Source: Bdellovibrionales bacterium (GTDB lineage: Bacteria; Bdellovibrionota; Bdellovibrionia; Bdellovibrionales; UBA840). From it: a DNA stretch of 10,472 nucleotides. This document shows positions 1 through 6,255 of the stretch, piece after piece (the first letter of the stretch is position 1; every line of letters begins with the position of its first letter). The translations under genes were made by a program, and so were the position numbers. Below the pieces are notes generated by a model. The model worked only from the letters and a program-made list of their open reading frames with translations, searched no databases and had not been told where the DNA came from. The stretch lies in NCBI GenBank assembly GCA_020434605.1, contig JAGRAL010000078.1, positions 1 to 10,472 of the forward strand, written 5' to 3'.

Positions 1-531
1 TCCACAAGCTCTATTGAAAAGTTTGATAGCGATGGCGTAAGAGTTACCACTAACTACCCATTTACAGTTTCTACAACGATTCAAAAAGTACGAACTATAA
101 GTGGGGATAGGTTTGCTGTAACGTACACAGGTGGTAATGATAGTGTGAGCATAAGAAATAATGATGGAACGGCAAGTACAACGGTAGCTTCTGGTTTAGC
201 TTGCGGAACAAACTGTGATCCAACGGATATATTAGAATTGCCCGACGGTAGATTTTTAATTTCTTACCAAATTGCGGCTGTGCAGGGAATTGAATTATAT
301 AGCTCTACCTTTGTTAGAATTGGAACTTTTTTTCAAAATTCTACACTACTACAAAATATCAGTTCGATGGCGCTGTTGGCTAACGGTAATGTTTTAGCTT
401 GTAGTTCTACCTTCAATGTTTGCGAGCAACTAGCGATTAGTGGAAGTGTTGGCGTGCGTGTTGGGTCATCAGCATTTATAGATGATGCTAGCAGAGTTCG
501 CCAACCTACAGATGTGGTGGTTGTTCCATGA
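1..531 (+). CDS. Secreted beta-propeller-like protein, 5'-truncated by window edge
   Basis: The frame is open from base 1 to the TGA at 529-531, giving 176 residues of a longer protein whose start lies outside the window. A GTG at 145 is in frame but is preceded by 48 open codons of similar composition, so it is not taken as the start. The protein has recurring units of about 45 residues with a Gly-Asp/Asn-Gly turn followed by a hydrophobic strand (SGDRFAVTY, PDGRFLISY, ANGNVLACS), as in blades of a beta-propeller. It ends in an NHL-like 'QPTDVVVVP'. It is rich in Ser/Thr/Asn and has two Cys pairs (ACGTNC; LACSSTFNVC), which fits an exported, disulfide-bearing protein. No catalytic motif is visible and the family is not recognised. 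Its stop overlaps the start of the next gene (ATGA), so the two are probably co-translated. Confidence 0.72.
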   Translation, partial: STSSIEKFDSDGVRVTTNYPFTVSTTIQKVRTISGDRFAVTYTGGNDSVSIRNNDGTASTTVASGLACGTNCDPTDILELPDGRFLISYQIAAVQGIELYSSTFVRIGTFFQNSTLLQNISSMALLANGNVLACSSTFNVCEQLAISGSVGVRVGSSAFIDDASRVRQPTDVVVVP

Positions 532-1130
532 GGTATGTAGCCATCCTAAGTCTATTTTTATTTGCTACAAATGCTAAAGCTCTCCAAACATCTGAGGCTT
601 TGGTAACTCCATTTTATGGGTACGGAGTAATTAACTTCCTGGGTGGAGGAAAGGTTCCCACATTTAACGGTCATTATTACGGGGTTGAGGGCGAATACAA
701 ATTTGTAGGCGAAACACTTTCTCTTGGATTTACTGGAGCAGTGTCGCAAGGCTCATTTGATAATGATGCAAACAATGAAGTTGAAACAGAAACTTTAGAC
801 TTAACGGGGCACCGTTTTGGGTTAAAATTATATTATCACGATATGTATTTAAAAGCTGGCTATGGTTTTGTAAGTTTAAAAAATGTGGCAACTGGTAGCG
901 TAGCAAATACGCTAGACATGAGCACTGACTTAGTATCTTTTGGTATTGGCTATACGTATCCATTTTCGAGTTATATCAGACTAAACTTTGGATTCGATAT
1001 GGATTATGCCGAAATAGAGCCAAGCAGTACAGGCGTTACTACTAGGGCTGATTATTATAATTACGGAGCAAGTATTGGGTTGCAGATAGTGATCCCATCA
1101 AGCGCGTACGTAAATCCTAGAGGAAAATAA
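528..1130 (+). CDS. Small outer-membrane beta-barrel protein (hypothetical)
   Basis: This encodes 200 residues. A Sec signal peptide is clear: MRY, a hydrophobic core (VAILSLFLFAT), then NAKA with likely cleavage before LQTS near residue 18/19. The mature part consists of alternating polar/aromatic strands typical of an 8-10 strand beta-barrel, for example ETLDLTGHRFGLKLYYH, MYLKAGYGFVSL, LVSFGIGYTYPF and YIRLNFGFDMDYAEIE, with Gly/Tyr-rich turns. This resembles OMP_b-brl/OmpW-like porin folds, but the exact family is not recognised. The last strand does not end in the usual terminal Phe; the protein finishes INPRGK-like (VNPRGK), so outer-membrane insertion is inferred. The ATG overlaps the preceding stop by 4 nt and has no good Shine-Dalgarno site, which suggests coupled translation with the propeller-like gene. 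It converges on the H-protein-like gene with 7 nt between the stops. Confidence 0.75.
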   Translation: MRYVAILSLFLFATNAKALQTSEALVTPFYGYGVINFLGGGKVPTFNGHYYGVEGEYKFVGETLSLGFTGAVSQGSFDNDANNEVETETLDLTGHRFGLKLYYHDMYLKAGYGFVSLKNVATGSVANTLDMSTDLVSFGIGYTYPFSSYIRLNFGFDMDYAEIEPSSTGVTTRADYYNYGASIGLQIVIPSSAYVNPRGK

Positions 1131-1137
1131 AAATTTT

Positions 1138-1590
1138 CTAATCTTCGTCGTCTTCGTCTAGATCACCGTCGCCATAGTCAATGTCGTCGTCGTCATCAAG
1201 AAGATCATCGTCGTCACCATCAGTATCTGTAACTTCTAGTTTTTCTTCTTCGTTTAAACTAGCAAGCTCATCTTCGTCATCTGCGCGTACACGAAACAGC
1301 CAGCTCTCACCCGTTGGATCTTCATAAATCAATCTAGGGTTTTCAAGTACAGCTTCGTTAACTTCAATGATCTCACCTGAACAAGGCGTGTATATACTGA
1401 CAGATTCTTCATCAGCGTTTACGTCGCCAACAATTTGATCACTTTCAACGGATTCACCTTCTTCAGATAAATGGATAGATCTAACAACTTCAAGGTTGCT
1501 TAATGCTTCTTCTAATATGCCGACAGTGACAATATCACCTTCAATTTGAAACCATAAATTTTCAGCAAACTCTTTGAATTTAGCAGACAT
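1138..1590 (-). CDS. Glycine-cleavage H-protein-like, lipoyl-lysine missing, acidic tail
   Basis: This encodes 150 residues with start ATG at 1588-1590, preceded by GAGG five bases upstream. Residues about 11-112 match the H protein (GcvH) fold. VTVGILEEAL corresponds to the usual TVGITxxAQxxLG, IYTPCSGEIIEVNEAVLENP to IYAPVSGEIVxVNxAL, and EDPTGESWLFRVRADDEDEL to the usual C-terminal part. In true H proteins the lipoyl arm sits on the Lys of ESVKA. Aligned without gaps from VGI onward, that position is Glu61 here (NADEE). The protein therefore cannot carry lipoate at the normal site and probably does not shuttle aminomethyl groups; none of gcvT, gcvP or lipoate genes is nearby. Residues 113-150 form a tail made almost wholly of Asp/Glu. 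The role may be structural, binding or regulatory, and is unknown. Family assignment is fairly sure and function is not. Confidence 0.8.
   Translation of the reverse strand: MSAKFKEFAENLWFQIEGDIVTVGILEEALSNLEVVRSIHLSEEGESVESDQIVGDVNADEESVSIYTPCSGEIIEVNEAVLENPRLIYEDPTGESWLFRVRADDEDELASLNEEEKLEVTDTDGDDDDLLDDDDDIDYGDGDLDEDDED
1141..1222 (-). repeat. Low-complexity trinucleotide tract encoding Asp/Glu tail
   Basis: Read on the + strand this stretch is dominated by imperfect TCG/TCA/TCT triplets (for example GTCGTCGTCGTCATC near 1184-1198). On the coding strand these are GAC/GAT/GAA codons for the poly-acidic end of the H-protein-like gene. The runs are interrupted and use mixed codons, so this looks selected at the protein level rather than like a pure slipping microsatellite. 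Confidence 0.55.
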
Positions 1591-1698
1591 AGCAACCTCA
1601 ATCTATTTATTGGCATATTTCTACAGTTCGTACAGAAAATCAACTGCAAGAAAAAAATGAAGTCAATGCAGCGCAAATTTTTAAATTCATTTGAGCTA

Positions 1699-1727
1699 TT
1701 GATCTCTAAAAATCCTTTTGTTATAAG
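1699..1727 (+). promoter_or_regulatory. Sigma70-type promoter with extended -10 for the GGCT-trmL-secA operon
   Basis: TTGATC at 1699-1704 (4 of 6 to the -35 consensus) is followed by exactly 17 bases and then TATAAG at 1722-1727 (5 of 6). TG at 1719-1720 is placed for an extended -10 (TGnTATAAG). Transcription would begin near 1733-1735, leaving a leader of about 37 nt that contains the GAGGGG ribosome site at 1756-1761 before the ATG at 1771. The promoter lies inside the longer reading frame that could begin at 1657, which argues against that upstream start. It is predicted from sequence only. Confidence 0.5.
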
Positions 1728-1755
1728 ACCACACGTTCTGATTACTAGTTCTAAA

Positions 1756-1761
1756 GAGGGG
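1756..1761 (+). promoter_or_regulatory. Shine-Dalgarno site deciding the start at 1771
   Basis: GAGGGG, nine bases before the ATG at 1771, is the best ribosome site near the 5' end of this gene. The alternative ATGs at 1657 and 1666 have only A-rich sequence upstream with no GGAG-like core. Confidence 0.55.
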
Positions 1762-1770
1762 ATAAAGAAT

Positions 1771-2364
1771 ATGCTTAATCACGCGCTATTTGTTTGCGGC
1801 TCATTATGCCAGGGCATGGTACACCACAAATTACTTCAAGATTCGATTTTAAAAGTTAGTCCTGCAGTAACTCAAGGCAATGCTTATCGATTAGAAGTGG
1901 GATATCCTGTATTTAGCGCTACAGGCACCAACTCAATTCAAGGCGAATTGATCGAGTTAAAAGCTACAGAAATTTTATGGCCACTTTTAGATCAATTTTT
2001 TTCGTTCTCAGAAGATAAATTAGAAAAAAGCTTATTTCACCGCAAACCAATACACGTTACAACTGACAGCGGTGTGTTTGAAGTATTCGCCTATAGCATC
2101 AATCCTACAAAAATGCCTAAAACTGCAAAGTTAATATTAGACGGGGATTGGCGAAAAGATATTAAACTGACTGCACCTGTTACTACTGAGCTAACGGTGG
2201 ATGAAGCAGACTACATTAAAAAGCTTGGAAAATGCACAGGACGAGAAATCGTTCCTTACACGCCACTTACTCGTGAGTTAGAAAAAAGAGGCATCGTTGT
2301 AGACAAGGGCCGTCGCCCAGCTCTTACCAAACTAGGTAAAGAGATCTTTCATTATCTTGGATAA
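1771..2364 (+). CDS. Gamma-glutamylcyclotransferase (GGCT/AIG2)-fold protein, probably non-catalytic
   Basis: This encodes 197 residues from ATG 1771; an in-frame ATG at 1657 would add 38. The short start is chosen because GGCT-fold proteins begin almost directly with the FVYGTL-type strand (here LFVCGSL, residues 6-12), and because a ribosome site and a promoter sit just before it. Other family signs are GYPVFSATG with GELIEL (about 44-63) and LDQFF...HRKPIHV (73-96). In characterised GGCT/GGACT enzymes the catalytic Glu is the last residue of the LDxxE motif; here that position is Phe77, and the Tyr of FVYG is Cys9. Loss of cyclotransferase activity is therefore inferred. Residues about 145-197 form an extra domain (GREIVPYTPLTRELEKRG, VDKGRRPALTKLG) resembling a small winged-helix-like tail. 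It is the first gene of the operon, two bases before trmL. The fold assignment is good and the biochemical role unknown. Confidence 0.75.
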   Translation: MLNHALFVCGSLCQGMVHHKLLQDSILKVSPAVTQGNAYRLEVGYPVFSATGTNSIQGELIELKATEILWPLLDQFFSFSEDKLEKSLFHRKPIHVTTDSGVFEVFAYSINPTKMPKTAKLILDGDWRKDIKLTAPVTTELTVDEADYIKKLGKCTGREIVPYTPLTRELEKRGIVVDKGRRPALTKLGKEIFHYLG

Positions 2365-2366
2365 TC

Positions 2367-2837
2367 ATGAAATATGATCCTTATTTTCACATAGTTCTGC
2401 ACGAACCAGAGATACCTAATAATACTGGTAACATTGGCAGAACCTGTGTGGGTATGGAATCAAAGCTACACCTAATAAAACCATATGGTTTTGAAATTAC
2501 TGATAAAAATTTAAAACGTTCTGGTTTAGATTATTGGCCTCATTTAGAGTTAGAGGAGCACAATAATTTAGCAGAGTGGCAACAAAAACTGACCAAGCCT
2601 GACCGAGTGTTTTACTTATCCACTAAAGCAAAAAGATCCATTTTTGAGGTAGAGTTTCAGCGCGGGGATTACTTTATGTTTGGTAAAGAAACAAAAGGTT
2701 TACCCGAAGATTTAATCCATTCGAATATAGAACAAGCTATTAAAATCCCTATGTTGGGACCTATTCGAAGTTATAATGTAGCTAATACGGTTTCGGTCGT
2801 ATTATTCGAGGCTTACAGGCAAATCCAAGCTAAATAA
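2367..2837 (+). CDS. trmL: tRNA (cytidine/uridine-34-2'-O)-methyltransferase TrmL
   Basis: This encodes 156 residues, the usual size for TrmL (YibK), a minimal SPOUT methyltransferase with a C-terminal trefoil knot that binds S-adenosylmethionine. The family transfers a methyl group to the 2'-OH of the wobble nucleotide 34 of the two tRNA-Leu species reading UUA/UUG. Visible motifs are HEPEIPNNTGNIGRTC (12-27, SPOUT motif 1 with Arg25), LHLIKPYGF and KRSGLDYW (35-57), FGKETKGLP (105-113, motif 2) and IPMLGPIRSYNVANTVSVVL (127-146, motif 3, knot). Together they distinguish TrmL from TrmH/RlmB, which are longer. It starts two bases after the GGCT-like gene and has no strong ribosome site of its own, so translation is probably coupled. 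The product acts in the cytoplasm. Confidence 0.92.
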   Translation: MKYDPYFHIVLHEPEIPNNTGNIGRTCVGMESKLHLIKPYGFEITDKNLKRSGLDYWPHLELEEHNNLAEWQQKLTKPDRVFYLSTKAKRSIFEVEFQRGDYFMFGKETKGLPEDLIHSNIEQAIKIPMLGPIRSYNVANTVSVVLFEAYRQIQAK

Positions 2838-2878
2838 GGATTAGACAGGGCGCTTTAAAAAAGATAAAGTTCGTCATT

Positions 2879-5584
2879 ATGATCCAACAAATTTTTGCTA
2901 AATTATTCGGCACCGCTCACGATCGTCAAATGAAGGTCATTAAACCGATTGTGGATAAGATCAACTCTTTAGAACCAAGCATCCAAGCACTCAGTGATTC
3001 AGAACTTCAGGCGAAAACACCTGAGTTTAAAAAAAGGCTGGCTGACGGGGAAACTCTAGATGACATTTTACCTGAAGCGTTTGCTGTGGTTCGAGAAACA
3101 TCAAAAAGAATTTTAGGTATGCGCCACTACGACGTGCAATTGATCGGCGGGATCATGTTGCATAAAGGAACTGTGGCCGAAATGAAAACCGGTGAAGGTA
3201 AAACTTTAGTGGCAACTTCGCCAATGTATCTAAATGCACTATCAGGTCAAGGGGCACATCTAGTTACAGTAAACGATTACCTAGCACGACGTGATGCCGA
3301 GTGGATGGGTCGTATATATAACTGGCTAGGGTTAAGCGTAGGATTAATCGTTCATGATCTATCAGACGCCGAACGTAAACGTTCTTACAATTGTGATATC
3401 ACATACGGTACAAATAACGAATTTGGTTTTGATTATCTACGTGACAACATGAAGTACTCTTTAGAGGACTACGTGCAACGAGTTCACAACTTTGCTATTG
3501 TCGATGAGTGCGATTCGATTTTGATCGATGAAGCAAGAACTCCTTTAATTATTTCAGGTCCTGCAGAAGATAACACTGAAAAGTATTTAGTGATTCGACA
3601 AGTAGTTCCTAAACTAGTTCGTGATGTTCACTTTACCATGGAAGAAAAATCTAAAACAGCATCCCTAACTGAAGAGGGTAACGCTAAAGTCGAAGAGATC
3701 CTTGGTATCGAAAACGTTTACGATCCTAAACACATCGAAATTTTACATCACTTATACAATGGTTTAAAAGCCTACCATTTGTATAAAAAAGATGTGGACT
3801 ATATGATTAAAGATGGCGAGATCGTTATTGTAGATGAATTTACGGGTCGATTGATGCCAGGTAGAAGATGGTCTGATGGTTTGCACCAAGCGATCGAAGT
3901 AAAAGAAGGCGTGCAAATTAAAAAAGAAAACCAAACTCTAGCGACGATTACATTTCAAAACTACTTTAGAATGTACAACAAGCTATCTGGTATGACAGGT
4001 ACTGCAGACACTGAAGCAGTTGAATTTAAAAAGATTTATAATTTAGATGTGTCGGTAATTCCAACTAACAAGGGCATTGGAAGGCAAGATAAAAACGACA
4101 TTATCTATAAAACAGCTGATGCAAAATATAGAGCGATCATTGAAGACATTAAATCTAGAGCCGAGATCGGTCAGCCTGTTCTTGTTGGAACAATCAGTAT
4201 CGAAAAGTCTGAAGAGATTGCACAAGCCTTAAAACGCGGTGGTGTTAAAGCTAACGTATTAAACGCTAGATACCACGAAAAAGAAGCTGAGATCATTGCG
4301 CAGGCCGGACGAAAAGGTGCCATTACGATTGCTACCAATATGGCGGGCCGTGGAACGGACATCGTGCTTGGTGGTAACCCAGAGTTTATGGCGAAAGCAA
4401 TCAGTGAAGATGAGCATAGCCCTGAGTACAAGCAAGCTTTTGAAAAGTTTAAAGTACAGTGTGCTACAGAAAAACAAGATGTTCTAGCTGCTGGCGGTTT
4501 ATATATTATGGGTACTGAACGACATGAATCACGTCGTATTGACAATCAGTTACGCGGTCGTGCTGGTCGTCAAGGTGATCCAGGCGAATCAAGGTTTTAC
4601 CTTTCTTTAGATGATAATCTTCTTAGAATTTTTCAAGGTGATAAAATCAAAGAATGGATGAACCGCCTTAACATTCCTGAAGATGAACCAATCGATTCAA
4701 AAATGATTACAAGATCTGTTGAGGGTGCACAAAAGAAAGTAGAAGGTCACAACTTTGACATTCGTAAACATCTTTTGGAGTACGACGACGTAATGAATCA
4801 GCAGCGTAAAACGATTTATGGTTTACGCCGTGAAATTTTATTAGGTGAATCTACAGAAGATATCGTTAAAGAGATGATGGGTGATATTACCTCTCATATT
4901 TTAGATACCTACGCATCTAGTGAGGTAAAAGAACAAAATTGGGATTTACAAGGATTAAACACAGCTCTTAATAAGCTGTTTGGTGTTCATATCAATACCT
5001 CAGCTAATTTATCAGGAGAAAACCTAGATAAAGAAGTGGGAGCAGCGGTTAAAGCTGCTTACGAAAAGCAAGAATCCCAAGTTGGACAAGTATTTCATCA
5101 AATTCAGCGCATGATTTTACTTCGTACGATTGATACTAGATGGAAAGAACATTTACGTAATATGGATCATTTAAAAGAAGGTATTAATCTTCGAGCCTAC
5201 GCGCAAAAAGATCCATTGATAGAGTACAAAAAAGAATCTTTTAATATGTTTGAAGCTTTGGATAGAAATATTAAAGAAGAAGCTTTAGAAAAAATATTTA
5301 AAGTTCAAATCATGCCACAAGAAAATATCGAACAGCTCGAAGAGGATTTTGAGTTAAATTCTCAGCCAAAAAACTTTGAGATGTCGCACCCTACTTTAGA
5401 TGCAGGAGCTGGAGCTTCTGGAGGAATGCCTCTAGCAAATCCGCCGAAGCAACAAATGAACTTTTCAAGAGGTGAGCCTCAAGAGAAAAAACCGTTTGTA
5501 AAAACAGAGATGGGCCCAGGTAGAAACGATCCGTGTCCTTGCGGTAGTGGCAAAAAATATAAGAAATGTCATGGAGCTAAATAA
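2879..5584 (+). CDS. secA: Preprotein translocase ATPase subunit SecA
   Basis: This encodes 901 residues, the full length of E. coli-type SecA. SecA is the motor that pushes unfolded preproteins through SecYEG at the inner membrane using ATP. Landmarks in order: an N-terminal segment with FGTAHDR (10-16); Walker A MKTGEGKT (102-109); TNNEFGFDYLRDNM (178-191); the DEAD-type Walker B VDECD (208-212) running into ILIDEARTPLIISG; GMTGTA; the NBD2 motifs ATNMAGRGTDIVLGGN and RIDNQLRGRAGRQGDPG; a helical-scaffold/wing region with YDDVMNQQR; a Pro/Gln/Gly-rich linker (about 835-880); and a C-terminal zinc-binding SEC-C motif with Cys886, Cys888, Cys897 and His898 that docks SecB or ribosomes. Walker B usually reads DEVD, so DECD is a mild oddity. 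The start has only a weak A-rich ribosome site, but the N-terminus matches the family. It lies 41 nt after trmL and overlaps the next gene by one base. Confidence 0.97.
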   Translation: MIQQIFAKLFGTAHDRQMKVIKPIVDKINSLEPSIQALSDSELQAKTPEFKKRLADGETLDDILPEAFAVVRETSKRILGMRHYDVQLIGGIMLHKGTVAEMKTGEGKTLVATSPMYLNALSGQGAHLVTVNDYLARRDAEWMGRIYNWLGLSVGLIVHDLSDAERKRSYNCDITYGTNNEFGFDYLRDNMKYSLEDYVQRVHNFAIVDECDSILIDEARTPLIISGPAEDNTEKYLVIRQVVPKLVRDVHFTMEEKSKTASLTEEGNAKVEEILGIENVYDPKHIEILHHLYNGLKAYHLYKKDVDYMIKDGEIVIVDEFTGRLMPGRRWSDGLHQAIEVKEGVQIKKENQTLATITFQNYFRMYNKLSGMTGTADTEAVEFKKIYNLDVSVIPTNKGIGRQDKNDIIYKTADAKYRAIIEDIKSRAEIGQPVLVGTISIEKSEEIAQALKRGGVKANVLNARYHEKEAEIIAQAGRKGAITIATNMAGRGTDIVLGGNPEFMAKAISEDEHSPEYKQAFEKFKVQCATEKQDVLAAGGLYIMGTERHESRRIDNQLRGRAGRQGDPGESRFYLSLDDNLLRIFQGDKIKEWMNRLNIPEDEPIDSKMITRSVEGAQKKVEGHNFDIRKHLLEYDDVMNQQRKTIYGLRREILLGESTEDIVKEMMGDITSHILDTYASSEVKEQNWDLQGLNTALNKLFGVHINTSANLSGENLDKEVGAAVKAAYEKQESQVGQVFHQIQRMILLRTIDTRWKEHLRNMDHLKEGINLRAYAQKDPLIEYKKESFNMFEALDRNIKEEALEKIFKVQIMPQENIEQLEEDFELNSQPKNFEMSHPTLDAGAGASGGMPLANPPKQQMNFSRGEPQEKKPFVKTEMGPGRNDPCPCGSGKKYKKCHGAK

Positions 5585-6255
5585 TGGCTGCCTGTCCTAA
5601 ATGTGGACAAGCCATTGATGCTGACTTTGGGATGTTTAACTGTCCCTCATGCCAGGCATTTCTATCTGTTGATTTAGATGGGCAGGTTAGTATTGCTGAC
5701 GGTGATGACCCTTTACCTCCCGAGCAAAACGCTTTAAATAACGTAGTAGAAGAGCCAGCCGCTGATAACATTGATTATGGTAACTTCGATAGCTTTGATA
5801 TCGATCCCAGCATAGCAAAGGCCGAAGCAGAGCCTTCACAGGACTTAGGTGTGGCTATAGGATCAGAAAATGAACTCCCTGACATCTCTGATTTACCCAA
5901 TGCTTCCGCAGAAATTGAGGCTGAAGCCATAGAATCTACTCGTGTTTTAGATAGTGCTAACCTTGATGACGTAGTCGCCTTTGGTAACTCTGAACTTTCG
6001 TCTAGTCAGACGGGAGGAATTTTATACGATATCTATTTATCTGGTATTGATACTGCAGAAATCAGAGAAGAAATCCGATTACATATTGAGGATAAAAAAT
6101 TCCTTTGGAATGTCGAAGATCTACTTAGGTCTATTAAAAATGGCCGGTTGATCATTCGAAGAGTAAATGCTGTTAAGACAGCAATATTTATTCAACGAAT
6201 TAAGCATCTCGACATTGATATACAATGGAAGCAACATGAAATTGTTAGGCTCTAA
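5584..6255 (+). CDS. Zinc-ribbon protein with acidic linker and conserved-looking C-terminal domain (unknown function)
   Basis: This encodes 223 residues. The N-terminus is a four-cysteine zinc ribbon (CPKC at 4-7 and CPSC at 20-23, 12 residues between the pairs), similar in style to MJ0042-type ribbons. It is followed by DLDGQVSI. Residues about 38-140 are poorly ordered in appearance, rich in Asp/Glu/Ala/Ser, and have no hydrophobic segment. The last 80 or so residues look folded: GILYDIYLSGIDTAEIREEI, LWNVEDLLRSIKNGRLIIRR, then a helix (NAVKTAIFIQRIKHL) and a final strand (DIDIQWKQHEI). The pattern is loosely like an alpha/beta sandwich of the ribosomal L7/L12 C-terminal kind. No signal peptide or membrane helix is visible, so it should be cytoplasmic. 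The ATG shares one base with the secA stop (TAATG), so it is made with SecA. A link to protein export or its regulation is only a guess from position. Confidence 0.8.
   Translation: MAACPKCGQAIDADFGMFNCPSCQAFLSVDLDGQVSIADGDDPLPPEQNALNNVVEEPAADNIDYGNFDSFDIDPSIAKAEAEPSQDLGVAIGSENELPDISDLPNASAEIEAEAIESTRVLDSANLDDVVAFGNSELSSSQTGGILYDIYLSGIDTAEIREEIRLHIEDKKFLWNVEDLLRSIKNGRLIIRRVNAVKTAIFIQRIKHLDIDIQWKQHEIVRL
6227..6231 (+). promoter_or_regulatory. Shine-Dalgarno site deciding the start at 6236
   Basis: GGAAG, four bases before the ATG at 6236, lies inside the end of the zinc-ribbon gene. It fits a start that gives a clean signal peptide; the upstream in-frame ATG at 6167 has no such site and would bury the signal sequence 23 residues in. 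Confidence 0.5.

Noticed and set aside
145..531. GTG at 145 as start of the first gene
   Set aside because: The same frame is open to base 1 with similar composition and repeat pattern; the gene is cut by the window edge.
558..963. Reverse-strand frames across the beta-barrel gene
   Set aside because: Shadows of the + strand gene; no ribosome site or recognisable protein features.
1141..1222. Trinucleotide tract as a phase-variable microsatellite
   Set aside because: The repeat is interrupted and mixes Asp and Glu codons; slipping by triplets would only change tail length, and no pure run is long enough to suggest frequent slippage.
1624..1646. CAGTT...AACTG inverted repeat between the divergent genes as an operator
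   Set aside because: Only five bases per arm with a 13-base spacer in AT-rich DNA; it could easily be chance. No convincing -10/-35 for the reverse gene was found either.
4043..4545. Open frames on both strands inside secA
   Set aside because: They lie fully within a highly conserved coding region and have no domain signature or start signals.
6167..6235. Upstream start of the coiled-coil gene at 6167
   Set aside because: It would overlap the zinc-ribbon gene by 89 nt and bury a clear signal peptide; ATG 6236 has a ribosome site.
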